A stretch of 64,000 bases of DNA, taken from Streptomyces sp. NRRL B-3428. GTDB lineage: Bacteria > Actinomycetota > Actinomycetes > Streptomycetales > Streptomycetaceae. Shown one piece after another: positions 1 through 8,615 of the stretch; within the stretch, counting starts at the first letter, position 1, and every line of letters begins with the position of its first letter. Made by a program: the position numbers and the translations under genes. The stretch lies in NCBI GenBank assembly GCA_000721375.1, contig JOGW01000007.1:248001-312000 (forward strand), given 5' to 3'. The notes under the pieces were generated by a model. It was not told the origin of the DNA and did no database searches. It saw only the letters and a list, made by a program, of their open reading frames with translations.

Positions 1-1017
1 GGGTACGGCTCGCACGTCGGTGCACCCACGCCGCTCGGCCTGGCTCTTGGCGAACGTCAGCACCAGGTCGCGCAGTTCGGCGGCCGAGATCCCGGATTCG
101 TCGCCGGCCCAGGCCGCGAAGTTGGCGTTCTCGCCGTCGCAGCGGGCGGTCACCGTGTTGCTCAGCCGCTGACCGTCCTCGTGGACGAAGCGGTTGCTCC
201 AGTCCCCGTACCAGGCCCGCAGCCCCGCGTCGGGATCCTCGAGCTCCTCGTCGGAGACGTACCAACTCTGCTGCCGCTCCTGCTCAGTCTCCACGTACAG
301 CGAGCAGCCGCGCACCGGCCCGGAGTCGGTACCCGACTGGGCCGCGTAGGTGTCCTTCGGGAGCTTGCCGAGAACCGGGCCGCAGGCTGTGTCCGCCGCC
401 TGCTGCGCGGGCACCGGACGCGGGGCCTGCCGTACACCGCTCTCGGGCTGCTTCAACGGCTCGGCGCCGCAGCCCAGTCGGTCGGACGCCCGGCCCGCCG
501 CGGCGATGACAACCCTGAGGTAGCCGCTCACGTTGTCGCTGCGCGCCCAGGGTGAGCTCACGGTGACCAGCATCTTGCGCGGCCGGCCCTCGTCGTCCTG
601 GCCGAGCGCGGGACAGGGCTGGAGGAACTGGATCCGCTCGGACTCGTCCACGAAACCGGGCAGATCGGTGGGCAGCGTGAGCAGATCGCTCCAGCCGCCC
701 TTCGGGAAGGACCGGTACAGCTCCTGTTCCTGCTGGTCGCGATGGGTGTACGCGCGCACCGTGAACAGGCGCTGGGCCTCGTCATCGCCCTCGTAGGAGA
801 CCGTGCACTCGTACGAACCGAGCGACTCGACGGTCTCCTCGTCGGCCTCGGCCAGGCGCTTGTCCTCGGGGAGCAGTCGCCCGACCAGACCCTCGGGCAG
901 CACCCCGCCACACGCCTGCCGCGCCACCCACCAGTCCGTGACCGCCGGCCGCGCGCAGTACCCCACAAGACCGAGCACCATCACACCGACCAACGACAGC
1001 TTGATCCAGCGTCGCAC
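1..1017 (-). CDS. Partial exported or membrane-anchored protein, unknown function
   Basis: From GTG 1017 the frame stays open for 339 codons to the window edge, so the C-terminus is missing. An in-frame TTG at 1023 is the alternative start; a G-rich stretch lies just upstream of both. Residues about 3-22 form one hydrophobic helix (KLSLVGVMVLGLVGYCA) after two arginines. The rest is polar with scattered cysteines (RQACGG, LQPCPA, DTACGP, RGCSLY), as in an extracytoplasmic domain with disulfides. Codon usage is typical of the neighbours, so I take it as real, but I do not recognise a family. It lies 50 bp downstream of the stop of the DUF1707 gene, on the same strand. Confidence 0.7.
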   Translation of the reverse strand, partial: MRRWIKLSLVGVMVLGLVGYCARPAVTDWWVARQACGGVLPEGLVGRLLPEDKRLAEADEETVESLGSYECTVSYEGDDEAQRLFTVRAYTHRDQQEQELYRSFPKGGWSDLLTLPTDLPGFVDESERIQFLQPCPALGQDDEGRPRKMLVTVSSPWARSDNVSGYLRVVIAAAGRASDRLGCGAEPLKQPESGVRQAPRPVPAQQAADTACGPVLGKLPKDTYAAQSGTDSGPVRGCSLYVETEQERQQSWYVSDEELEDPDAGLRAWYGDWSNRFVHEDGQRLSNTVTARCDGENANFAAWAGDESGISAAELRDLVLTFAKSQAERRGCTDVRAVP

Positions 1018-1067
1018 TCGCAACCCACCCCGTACCGCCGAAGAACCGATCGGAGCGGACCCTACAG

Positions 1068-1751
1068 CTAGTCCCCCAGCTCCTTGCGCTCAGCCCTCTT
1101 GTCCAGCTTCGCCTGGCGACGCTCCTCCTTGATGCGCTGCTTCTCGGCGCGGGTCACTTTGCGTTCGACACCCACTCCGCCCATCAGCGCGAAGCCCGTG
1201 AGGATCACCCGCGGCGCACCGGGATCGCCCGACTCACCCTGCACACGGTGGTCGAAGCCGCCCATGATGCCGAAGCCGCGGACCACGACCTCGACGCCGG
1301 GCGGCACGGTCACGTTCATTCCGCCCATGATCGCCACGCAGTTGATGGTGATCTCGCGGTCCTCGAAGCGGGCGTCGCGCAGATCGATCTCGCCACCGCC
1401 CATGAGCGCGAAGCAGTTGAAGCGGCGCGGCGCGGTCCACACGCCCTTGCGCTGGAAACCGCCCATGATCGCCACGGCGCCCCGGGAGGTGGCCTCGCCG
1501 CCGATCCGCGCCGCCCAGTCGGGGCCGTCGGCGGGAACGGCAGGGGTGAAGGGGCGGGGCTGCGCGGCGCTGGGCAGATCGCGGGTGATCGGCTCCAACT
1601 CCCCGTACGTACGCGCCTTGTAGGTGGCTTCGAGGCGCTCCTCGAACTCCTCCATGTCCAGGCGGCCCTCGGCCAGCGCGTCCCGCAGCACCTCGGCGAC
1701 CCGCTCACGGTCGGTGTCTGATGCCCTCAGCTCGGGCAGGTCGTCGGTCAT
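1068..1751 (-). CDS. DUF1707 protein with LiaF-like C-terminal domain
   Basis: The 227-residue protein opens with a DUF1707 domain (residues about 8-60; core LRASDTDRERVAEVLRDAL), common in actinobacterial membrane or regulatory proteins. The C-terminal half resembles the LiaF/DUF2154 cell-envelope stress domain. It holds five evenly spaced blocks ending in MGG (VAIMGGFQ, FALMGGGE, VAIMGGMN, FGIMGGFD, FALMGGVG), likely rungs of a beta-structure. The tail is Lys/Arg-rich. No transmembrane helix is visible, so it is probably cytoplasmic or membrane-peripheral. ATG 1751 is chosen because the DUF1707 core starts right after it; the frame is open further upstream but without domain content. It follows the ABC exporter operon on the same strand with a 34-bp gap. 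Confidence 0.88.
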   Translation of the reverse strand: MTDDLPELRASDTDRERVAEVLRDALAEGRLDMEEFEERLEATYKARTYGELEPITRDLPSAAQPRPFTPAVPADGPDWAARIGGEATSRGAVAIMGGFQRKGVWTAPRRFNCFALMGGGEIDLRDARFEDREITINCVAIMGGMNVTVPPGVEVVVRGFGIMGGFDHRVQGESGDPGAPRVILTGFALMGGVGVERKVTRAEKQRIKEERRQAKLDKRAERKELGD

Positions 1752-1785
1752 ATGAATCAGCCTAGCCGGGCCGGGGTGGTCAAGG

Positions 1786-2793
1786 TCACCCCAGTTCGGC
1801 GCGGTCCGCGTACATCTTCGCGATGACCGCTTCGATATCGGGTTCGCGTACGGAGAGATCCACCAGCGGATACGTGGAGGCGATCTCCGTGACCAGCGGC
1901 GCGGCCGAGGCGGAGGCGGGGAACGCCAGCCACTGCCGGGGGCCTTCGACACGCAGCACCCGCGCGCCGGGGATCTCCAGCGGGGGCAGTTCGCGCTCCA
2001 GGTCCACCACCAGCGTGCGCTCGCTCTCGCCGATCTCGTGGAGTCCCGCGAGCGCTCCGTCGTACATCAGACGGCCGTGGTCGATGACCATGACGCGCTT
2101 GCAGAGCTGTTCGATGTCCTGGAGGTCGTGGGTGGTGAGGAGCACTGTCGTGCCGGCCTCGGCGTTCAAGTCCCGCAGAAATTCACGGACTTTGGCCTTG
2201 CTGACGACGTCGAGACCGATCGTCGGCTCGTCCAGATAGAGCACCTCGGGGTCGTGCAGCAGCGCCGCCGCGATGTCCCCGCGCATGCGCTGGCCGAGCG
2301 ACAGCTGGCGCACGGGGACCGCCAACAGATCGGCGAGATCGAGGAGTTCGACGCAGCGGTCCAGGTTCTCGCGGAAGCGGGCGTCGGGGATGCGGTACAT
2401 GCGGTGGGCCAGCTTGTACGAGTCGATCAGCGGGAGGTCCCACCACAAGGTGGTGCGCTGGCCGAAGACGACACCGATGCGATGAGCGAGGCGGGTGCGC
2501 TCGCGCGAGGGGTCGATACCCGCGACGCGTACACGGCCGCCGCTCGGCGTCAGGATGCCGGTCAGCATCTTGATCGTGGTGGACTTACCGGCCCCGTTCG
2601 GCCCGATGTAGCCGACCATCTCACCGCGCGGCACGGTGAAACTGATGCCGTCGACGGCCCGTACGTCATGCCGCTCGCGCCGCAGGAAGCCCTTCTTCTT
2701 GCGTACGTCGAAGACCTTCCGCACGTCGTCGAGTGCGATGAAGTCCTTTTCGACGGTGCCCGTGTCGCCGACGTCCGTTGCGATGAGATCCAT
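1786..2793 (-). CDS. ABC-2 type exporter, ATP-binding subunit
   Basis: A 335-residue ATPase subunit that should power the two permeases encoded just upstream. Visible motifs are Walker A GPNGAGKST (64-72), signature LSLGQR (164-169), Walker B VLYLDEP (184-190) and the switch His in LLTTHD. It has an N-terminal extension of about 45 residues before the ABC core and a C-terminal domain after about residue 245. The family matches the COG4586-type ATPases that accompany COG4587/COG3694 permeases. The substrate is unknown; export of a lipid, peptide or drug is an inference. The gap to the upstream permease stop is 10 bp, so the three genes form one operon. Confidence 0.92.
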   Translation of the reverse strand: MDLIATDVGDTGTVEKDFIALDDVRKVFDVRKKKGFLRRERHDVRAVDGISFTVPRGEMVGYIGPNGAGKSTTIKMLTGILTPSGGRVRVAGIDPSRERTRLAHRIGVVFGQRTTLWWDLPLIDSYKLAHRMYRIPDARFRENLDRCVELLDLADLLAVPVRQLSLGQRMRGDIAAALLHDPEVLYLDEPTIGLDVVSKAKVREFLRDLNAEAGTTVLLTTHDLQDIEQLCKRVMVIDHGRLMYDGALAGLHEIGESERTLVVDLERELPPLEIPGARVLRVEGPRQWLAFPASASAAPLVTEIASTYPLVDLSVREPDIEAVIAKMYADRAELG

Positions 2794-2803
2794 GGCTGCG
2801 CGA

Positions 2804-3634
2804 TCAGCTCCCTGTACTGCGGTACGAACGAAGGCCCGCCCGCCAGCAGGCCCCCGCGAGCAGGGCGCACAGCACGGCGACGAACGGTGACAGAAAGGCC
2901 GTGAACTCCGGCAGCCCCACCGGGTAGGGCCGCCCCAGGACGTAGAGCGCGGGCAGCCAGTTGACGAAGGCCAGCGGCACGATGAAGGTCACGCCCCGCA
3001 CGAGGTCCTTGGCGAAGATCGTCGGCGGGTACTGGAGGAGCGTATTTCCGCCGTACGTGAAGGAGTTGACCACCTCGGCCGCATCCCGCGCCCAGAACTG
3101 GAACGCGGCCCCCGCCACCATCACCGACCCGAAGATGGCCCCGCCGGACAGCACCATCAACGGGATCAGACCAGCCTTGAGCACCGTCCACTCGACGTCC
3201 ACGAGCACCAGCGCCCAGACGAGAACGAGCAGCCCCTGCGTGACGCGCCCCAGGCGCCGCAGCGCGAACCGGTCCGCGGCGACCTGCGCGAGGACCGGCG
3301 CGGGGCGTACGAGCAGGGTGTCGAGCGTGCCGTCCCGCACCCGCCGGCCGATCCGCGAGACCTGGCCGAGCGCGAGGTCGGCGAGACCGAAGGCGGTGCT
3401 CGTCGTCCCGTAGAGGAAGGCGATCTCGGGGAAGTCGAAGCCGCCGAGCCCCTCGACATGCGTGAACATCAGCAGGATCACGACGAAGTCGAAGAACGTC
3501 ACGATGAAGTTGGCCAGCAGCGTCATCGCGAACGAGAAGCGGTACGCCATCGTGGAGCGGATCCACATCGCCGCGATCATCCGGAAGGCGGCCACCCCTT
3601 CACCGAGCCGCGAGGGCACCCGGCCGTCAGCCAC
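2804..3634 (-). CDS. ABC-2 type exporter permease (second of pair)
   Basis: A 276-residue polytopic membrane protein with about six hydrophobic segments (for example FAMTLLANFIVTFFDFVVIL and GLIPLMVLSGGAIFGSVMV). It carries the DGTLDTLLVRPAP stretch typical of the COG4587/COG3694 ABC-2 permease pair. Its start overlaps the last 8 bases of the upstream permease gene, and the ATPase gene follows 10 bp later, so translation is probably coupled. It should form the heterodimeric channel with its partner; the substrate cannot be read from sequence. Confidence 0.9.
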   Translation of the reverse strand: MADGRVPSRLGEGVAAFRMIAAMWIRSTMAYRFSFAMTLLANFIVTFFDFVVILLMFTHVEGLGGFDFPEIAFLYGTTSTAFGLADLALGQVSRIGRRVRDGTLDTLLVRPAPVLAQVAADRFALRRLGRVTQGLLVLVWALVLVDVEWTVLKAGLIPLMVLSGGAIFGSVMVAGAAFQFWARDAAEVVNSFTYGGNTLLQYPPTIFAKDLVRGVTFIVPLAFVNWLPALYVLGRPYPVGLPEFTAFLSPFVAVLCALLAGACWRAGLRSYRSTGS

Positions 3635-4430
3635 CCTGCACCACCACCCTGCGCCGCGCCACCAGTTGCAGCCCGCGCCCGGCCACGAGCAACCCGAACG
3701 CCCAGGCCGCCTGGAATCCGTACGCCCTCAGCAGTCCCCAGCCCGTGTACTTGCCGAGGAACACATCGGCCGGCACCTGCAGCATCGACGCCCACGGCAG
3801 TACGCGCGCCACATCACCGAGCGCACCGGGGAAGACGGTGAGCGGCAGCAGCATCCCGGAGAAGAACAGCCCGCACAGCCACGCGATCTGCACCACACCC
3901 GCCCCGTCCATCAGCCAGAACGCGCTGAGCGCCACCAGGAACCAGATGGCGAAGCCGACCATGACACCGAGCACCACCGAGCCGAGGAAGGCGGGCCACA
4001 GCCAGGCCTGCTCGGGCAGCGCGAGATCGAAGGCGAGCGCACCCACGGCCATCGGCACGATCCCGCGGCCGAGCAGCTCGAAGGCCGCGCGCCCCAAATC
4101 GGCCGAGAGCCACCACAGTTGGAGATCGGCGGGCCGGTAGAGGTCGATGGCGATGTCGCCGGTCTTGATCCGCTCGATCAGCTCCTCGGCGAAACCGCCG
4201 CCGCCCATCAGACCGCAGGTCGCGAGCAGCGCCTGCCCGATCCAGACGTACGTGAGGGCCTCGGGCTTGTCGTAACCACCGAGGTTCGGGCGCTCGTCCC
4301 ACAGCGCGTTGAACGTGAAGGCGAGCACGAAACCGAAGACGGTGTTGGTGAAGACACCCGCTGCCGTCGCCACCCGGTACGTCGAGTGCCGCCGGAAGCT
4401 GCCGGCCGCCACGGCCGCGTACAACCGCAC
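3627..4430 (-). CDS. ABC-2 type exporter permease (first of pair)
   Basis: A 267-residue polytopic membrane protein and first gene of the exporter operon. It has six or so hydrophobic helices (GVFTNTVFGFVLAFTF, FLGSVVLGVMVGFAIWFLV, CGLFFSGMLLPLTVF) and a cytosolic loop with the motif IKTGDIAIDLYRPADL that parallels the RDGTLDTLLVRPAP loop of its partner. The start is GTG 4430, preceded by GGAAAGGGG at good spacing. The operon diverges from the penicillin-binding protein gene across 187 bp, which should hold both promoters. Confidence 0.9.
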   Translation of the reverse strand: MRLYAAVAAGSFRRHSTYRVATAAGVFTNTVFGFVLAFTFNALWDERPNLGGYDKPEALTYVWIGQALLATCGLMGGGGFAEELIERIKTGDIAIDLYRPADLQLWWLSADLGRAAFELLGRGIVPMAVGALAFDLALPEQAWLWPAFLGSVVLGVMVGFAIWFLVALSAFWLMDGAGVVQIAWLCGLFFSGMLLPLTVFPGALGDVARVLPWASMLQVPADVFLGKYTGWGLLRAYGFQAAWAFGLLVAGRGLQLVARRRVVVQGG

Positions 4431-4617
4431 GAGCTCGCCCCTTTCCAGCGGCCAAAGAGGCAGACCCTAGCCGCCGATGGCAACAGCGCGCCATGCGTTT
4501 TCACCCGTCCGGCCGACCGTGCAGCCGCCATGGGCGCGCGGCGAGGCGGGGGCTCCTCCAAGCGGATGCAAAAGTGTCGCTTAACTGGCGAATCGGGAGT
4601 TCGGGAGTTCCGCAGAG

Positions 4618-7008
4618 ATGAGCGACGAGCCGCGTGAGCAGGAGGGGCAGCAGCAGGGGTGGGCGCCCCGTGAACCGGAGCCCGCCGGCGCCCCGCAGCC
4701 CGGCCCCCCGCAGGCACCGGTCCCGGCCAAGGGCAAGAAGCGCAAGGAACGCAAGGAACGCACCGGCTGGCGCCGCATCATCCCCACGTGGCGCATGGTC
4801 CTCGGCACTTTCCTGCTCCTGTGCCTGCTCATCGGCGGCGCCCTCGTCGCCGGCTACCTCATCGTCGACATCCCGCCCGCCAACTCCGCCGCGACCGCCC
4901 AGACCAACGTCTACCTGTACGCGGACGGCAAACAGCTCGCCCGCGACGGCGACGTCAACCGCGAGAACATCCCGCTCTCCCAAGTCCCCGAAACCGTAAG
5001 GGAAGCGGTGCTCGCCGCCGAGGACCGCGACTTCTACTCCGAGTCCGCGGTCGACCCCAAGGCGATGCTGCGCGCGGCCTGGAACACCGTCACCGGCAAG
5101 GGCAAGCAGTCCGGATCGACGATCACCCAGCAGTACGTGAAGAACTACTACCTCAACCAGGACCAGACGATCGGCCGCAAGGTGAAGGAGTTCTTCATCT
5201 CGATCAAGCTGGGCCGCGAGGTCTCCAAGGACGACATCTTCGAGGGCTATCTCAACACCAGCTACTTCGGCCGCAACGCCTACGGCATCTCCGCCGCCTC
5301 CCACGCGTACTACGACAAGAAGGCCGGCGACCTCACCACGGCCGAAGGCGCGTATCTCGCGACGCTCCTCAACTCCCCCAGCGCGTACGACGTGACGGCC
5401 CACCCGGAGAACAAGCCGCGCGCCCTGGGGCGCTGGAACTACGTGCTCGACGGCATGGTCAAGGAGAAGTGGCTGACCCCCGCCGCCCGCGCCGCGATGA
5501 AGTTCCCCGAACCCGAGGACCAGGCGGGCACCGCATCCGGGCTCTCCGGACAGCGCGGCTATCTGGTCAACGCCGTCAAGGACTACCTCCTCGCCAACGA
5601 GATCGTCACCGAGGACGAACTCAAGGGCGGCGGCTACCGCATCACCACCACCATCGACCCCGACCAGCAGGACGCCTTCGTCAAGGCGGTCGACGACCAG
5701 CTGATGTCCAAGCTCGACAAGGACGCCCGCAAGATCGACCGCAACGTACGGGCGGGCGGCGCCGCGATCGACCCCAGGACCGGCCGGGTCACCGCGCTCT
5801 ACGGCGGGATCGACTACGTCAAGCAGTTCACCAACAACGCCACCCGGCGCGACTACCAGCCCGGCTCCACGTTCAAGGCCTTCGTCCTCGCCTCCGCCTT
5901 CGACAACGACTCCACCACCCAGGACGGCCGTCCGATCACCCCCAACACCGTCTACGACGGCACCAGCAGCCGCCCCGTCCAGGGCTGGAACGGCGAGACC
6001 TTCGCCCCCGAGAACGAGGGCAATGTCAACTACGGCAACGTCACCGTGCGCACCGCCGCCGAGAAGTCCGTCAACTCGGTGTTCGCGCAGATGGCCGTGG
6101 ACATCGGCCCGGAGAAGGTGATGGACACCTCCATCGCCCTCGGCATCCCGAAGACGACCCCGAGCCTCGGCCCCTACCCCTCGATCTCCCTCGGCACCCC
6201 GACCGCCAGCGTCCTGGACGTCACCCAGGCGTACGCCACCCTCGCCAACCACGGCCGGCACGGCTCGTACTCACTGATCGACAAGATCGAGAAGAACGGC
6301 AAGGAGATCCAACTCCCCGCCCAGGACAGCGAACAGGTGATCTCCCGCGCGGCCGCCGACACCACCACGTCCGTACTGCAGAGCGTCGTCGACGGCGGCA
6401 CCGGCACCGCCGCACTCGCCGCAGGACGCCCCGCCGCGGGCAAGACCGGCACCGCGGAGGAGGACAAGGCGGCCTGGTTCGCGGGCTACACCCCCGAACT
6501 CGCCACCGTGGTCGCGGTGATGGGCCAGGACCCCGACACGGCCGCCCAGACCCCGCTGTACGGAGCGCTCGGCCAGGCACGTATCAACGGCGGCGCGTAT
6601 CCCGCCCGTATCTGGGCCCAGTTCACGCGTACGGCGCTGACCGGGCAGCCCGTGAGTAACTTCGACCTCGAAATCCCCGCCGGCTCGGAGGAACCGCCAC
6701 CGCTGCCGACCATCCCGCCGCAGGACGGCGAGACCGAGGGGCAGACCCAGGGCGCGGACCAGGGGCAGGACCAAGGCCAGGCGCAGGGCCAGGTGCAGGG
6801 CCAGACCCAGGGCGCCGATCAGGGGCAGGCGCAGGGGCAGACCCAGGGGGCGGACCAGGGCCAGACGCAGGGCGCCGACCAGGGCCAGACGCAGGGGCAG
6901 ACCCAGGGCCAGACCAACGGGGGCACCGACGGCGGCCTGGACACCGGCGGGCTGCTCGGGGGTCAGGACGGGGACGGGAACGACGGGGCGGAGGCGGGAA
7001 GTACGTAG
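4618..7008 (+). CDS. Class A penicillin-binding protein (GT51 glycosyltransferase / transpeptidase)
   Basis: A bifunctional peptidoglycan synthase of 796 residues. The cytosolic N-terminus is Pro- then Lys/Arg-rich, followed by one membrane anchor at about 60-82. The GT51 domain has its catalytic Glu at 135 in AAEDRDFYSE and the GSTITQQYVKNYY block. The transpeptidase domain has nucleophile Ser417 in STFK, SVN at 484-486 and KTGT at 609-612, so all three active-site motifs are intact. From about residue 690 the protein ends in a low-complexity tail of GQTQGADQGQ-like repeats and then Gly/Asp-rich sequence, probably exposed outside the membrane in the cell wall. ATG 4618 has only a weak ribosome site. 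The stop is followed at once by a 9-bp tandem repeat. Confidence 0.95.
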   Translation: MSDEPREQEGQQQGWAPREPEPAGAPQPGPPQAPVPAKGKKRKERKERTGWRRIIPTWRMVLGTFLLLCLLIGGALVAGYLIVDIPPANSAATAQTNVYLYADGKQLARDGDVNRENIPLSQVPETVREAVLAAEDRDFYSESAVDPKAMLRAAWNTVTGKGKQSGSTITQQYVKNYYLNQDQTIGRKVKEFFISIKLGREVSKDDIFEGYLNTSYFGRNAYGISAASHAYYDKKAGDLTTAEGAYLATLLNSPSAYDVTAHPENKPRALGRWNYVLDGMVKEKWLTPAARAAMKFPEPEDQAGTASGLSGQRGYLVNAVKDYLLANEIVTEDELKGGGYRITTTIDPDQQDAFVKAVDDQLMSKLDKDARKIDRNVRAGGAAIDPRTGRVTALYGGIDYVKQFTNNATRRDYQPGSTFKAFVLASAFDNDSTTQDGRPITPNTVYDGTSSRPVQGWNGETFAPENEGNVNYGNVTVRTAAEKSVNSVFAQMAVDIGPEKVMDTSIALGIPKTTPSLGPYPSISLGTPTASVLDVTQAYATLANHGRHGSYSLIDKIEKNGKEIQLPAQDSEQVISRAAADTTTSVLQSVVDGGTGTAALAAGRPAAGKTGTAEEDKAAWFAGYTPELATVVAVMGQDPDTAAQTPLYGALGQARINGGAYPARIWAQFTRTALTGQPVSNFDLEIPAGSEEPPPLPTIPPQDGETEGQTQGADQGQDQGQAQGQVQGQTQGADQGQAQGQTQGADQGQTQGADQGQTQGQTQGQTNGGTDGGLDTGGLLGGQDGDGNDGAEAGST

Positions 7009-7050
7009 GCCTTGGAGGCCTTGGAGGCCTTGGAGGCCTTGGAGGCCTTG
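7009..7050 (+). repeat. 9-bp tandem repeat right after the PBP stop codon
   Basis: Four exact copies of GCCTTGGAG plus a partial fifth start at the base after the TAG stop at 7006-7008 and run towards the terminator at 7063. It lies outside the coding frame. It is one of several tandem duplications at gene 3' ends in this window, though here the stop itself is not copied. Confidence 0.9.
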
Positions 7051-7062
7051 CACGGCATACGG

Positions 7063-7095
7063 AGAGGGGCCGGCGAACTGTTCGCCGGCCCCTCT
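7063..7095. terminator. Bidirectional terminator hairpin
   Basis: A perfect 15-bp inverted repeat (AGAGGGGCCGGCGAA and its complement) with a CTG loop lies between the convergent PBP and GroES-like genes. There is no long T tract, as is usual in Streptomyces. Confidence 0.85.
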
Positions 7096-7119
7096 GCGTA
7101 TCTCAGTAAGTGGAGGCTC

Positions 7120-7476
7120 TCAGAGATAGAGCCCGGTGGAATCCTCGGATCCCTCGAAGCGGTCGGCGGCGACGGCGTGCAGATCGCGCTCCCGCATCAG
7201 GACGTACGCGACGCCCCGCACCTCGACCTCGGCGCGGTCCTCCGGGTCGTAAAGGACGCGGTCACCCGGCTCGACCCCGCGGACGTTCTGCCCCACGGCG
7301 ACGACCTCGGCCCACGCGAGCCGCCGGCCCACGGCCGCGGTCGCCGGGATCACGATCCCGCCGGTCGAACGCCGCTCGCCCTCGATCGTGTCCGTCCGCA
7401 CCAGGACGCGGTCGTGCAGCATCCGGATGGGCAACTTGTCGTGATGGGAACTGCGCTCGAATCCTTTGGCACTCAC
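7120..7476 (-). CDS. GroES-like co-chaperonin family protein
   Basis: The 118-residue protein matches the GroES fold along its core: LHDRVLVR near residue 20, the mobile-loop block STGGIVIPATA, then AEVVAVGQN, VEPGDRVLYDP and the final VLMRERDLHAV. It differs from housekeeping GroES (about 100 residues) by about 15 extra N-terminal residues and a 14-residue acidic tail. No groEL gene is nearby. It may be a divergent accessory co-chaperonin; whether it docks on a GroEL ring cannot be told from sequence. A DUF3618 gene lies 43 bp upstream on the same strand, so the two may be co-transcribed. Confidence 0.85.
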   Translation of the reverse strand: MSAKGFERSSHHDKLPIRMLHDRVLVRTDTIEGERRSTGGIVIPATAAVGRRLAWAEVVAVGQNVRGVEPGDRVLYDPEDRAEVEVRGVAYVLMRERDLHAVAADRFEGSEDSTGLYL

Positions 7477-7519
7477 GCCCCGAACCTACCTGCCTCGACC
7501 CCGGCCGTACGTCCCCGGG

Positions 7520-7840
7520 TCAGCCCCTCCTGCGGCGCGAACCCAGGGCGAGCAGCCCCACGACACCGACGACGAGCAGCGCCACCGGCACCACCCGCTC
7601 CAACCGCGGCGCCCCGTCACCGTCCACGAACTGCGCCTTCACCTCGCTGACCGCCCGGTTCGCGCTCACGTAAGCACGCCCGAGGGTCTGCTCGACGCCG
7701 TCGGCGACCTTGGCCTTCGCATCGCCGACGATCGTCTTCGGGTGCATACGCACCCCGATCTCGTCGAGGGTTTCGGCCAGCTGGGTGCGCCGGCGCTTGA
7801 TGTCCGCCTCGATCTCAGCGGGAGTCCTGGCATCCGACAC
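7520..7840 (-). CDS. DUF3618 family small membrane protein
   Basis: A 106-residue protein starting at GTG 7840 behind a clear GGAGG site. The N-terminal block TPAEIEADIKRRRTQLAETLD is cut here to its start: TPAEIEADIKRRRTQL is the DUF3618 signature. A central amphipathic part is followed by one C-terminal membrane helix (VVPVALLVVGVVGLLALG) and a basic RRRR end. The expected topology is a single C-terminal anchor with a cytosolic N-terminus. The family role is unknown; members often sit near phage-holin-like or envelope proteins, which is not the case here. Confidence 0.85.
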   Translation of the reverse strand: MSDARTPAEIEADIKRRRTQLAETLDEIGVRMHPKTIVGDAKAKVADGVEQTLGRAYVSANRAVSEVKAQFVDGDGAPRLERVVPVALLVVGVVGLLALGSRRRRG

Positions 7841-7932
7841 CGCGCCGCCTCCGTTTTGTCGTACGTCTCTGGGAAGAGACAGTCTGTCAGTTCCCACGAT
7901 CCGGTACCTCACGGCGGCCCCGTTACGCTCGG

Positions 7933-7997
7933 TCCGTACCGAAACGCTGTACCGAACCGCTGTACCGAACCGCTGTACCGAACCGCTGTACCGATCC
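7933..7997. repeat. 13-bp tandem repeat upstream of bcp
   Basis: Four units of GCTGTACCGAACC (the last ends GATCC) at 7946-7997 follow one degenerate unit at 7933-7945. The array ends 24 bp before the bcp start codon and spans the region where its promoter should be. The alternating TACCGA cores fall one per 13 bp. It could be a protein-binding array or neutral slippage. Confidence 0.9.
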
Positions 7998-8021
7998 CGA
8001 CCGCTTCTAGGAGACCGCCCG

Positions 8022-8489
8022 ATGAGCGAGCGCCTGCAGCCCGGCGACACCGCCCCCGCCTTCACCCTGCCCGACGCGGACGGCAACGAGGTCTCCCTCG
8101 CCGCGCACAAGGGCCGCAAGGTCATCGTCTACTTCTACCCGGCCGCCCTGACCCCCGGCTGCACCAAGCAGGCCTGCGACTTCACGGACAACCTCGACGT
8201 CCTCGCCTCCGCGGGCTACGACGTCATCGGCGTCTCCCCCGACAAGCCCGAGAAGCTCGCGAAGTTCCGCGACAAGGAGAACCTCAAGGTCACGCTGGTC
8301 GGCGACCCGACGAAGTCGGTCCTTGAGTCCTACGGTGCCTTCGGCGAGAAGAAGCTCTACGGCAAGGTCGTCACAGGCGTCATCCGCTCGACGATCGTGG
8401 TCGACGAGGCAGGCAAGGTCGAGCACGCCTTCTACAACGTGAAGGCGACGGGGCATGTCGCCAAGATCATGCGGGATCTCGGGGTCTGA
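8022..8489 (+). CDS. bcp: Thioredoxin-dependent peroxiredoxin, Bcp/PrxQ type
   Basis: A 155-residue thiol peroxidase that reduces hydrogen peroxide and organic hydroperoxides in the cytosol. The AhpC-TSA/redoxin fold is complete. The peroxidatic cysteine is Cys47 in TPGCTKQAC and Cys52, five residues on, is the resolving cysteine of the PrxQ subgroup. The catalytic Thr and Pro before Cys47 are present. ATG 8022 follows TAGGAGA at good spacing. It is monocistronic: a DUF3618 gene diverges upstream and a tRNA follows. The 13-bp repeat array just upstream could affect its expression. Confidence 0.95.
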   Translation: MSERLQPGDTAPAFTLPDADGNEVSLAAHKGRKVIVYFYPAALTPGCTKQACDFTDNLDVLASAGYDVIGVSPDKPEKLAKFRDKENLKVTLVGDPTKSVLESYGAFGEKKLYGKVVTGVIRSTIVVDEAGKVEHAFYNVKATGHVAKIMRDLGV

Positions 8490-8566
8490 GGTCCCGAATT
8501 CCCTTGAGTGCAGTCGGACTTGAGCTGCAGGCCACCTGCCTGCTCCCGTGACCTGCGGCTCCCCCG

Positions 8567-8572
8567 TAGACT
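8567..8572 (+). promoter_or_regulatory. Putative -10 box of the tRNA-Leu promoter
   Basis: TAGACT, a good streptomycete -10 hexamer, lies 43 bp before the tRNA 5' end. No convincing -35 box was found at 17-18 bp spacing, so this is tentative. Confidence 0.35.
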
Positions 8573-8615
8573 GATCGGGCGGTGCGCGCCAGACAGGTGC
8601 GATGTCCGTTATGCC

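Noticed and set aside
4501..6261. A 586-codon minus frame across the PBP gene
   Set aside because: Val/Gly/Asp-rich shadow of the PBP; the plus frame has all catalytic motifs.
7933..7997. Tandem repeats as a CRISPR array
   Set aside because: Units of 13 bp are directly joined with no spacers and no cas genes are present. The same holds for the 14-bp array at 40873 and the 26-bp arrays.
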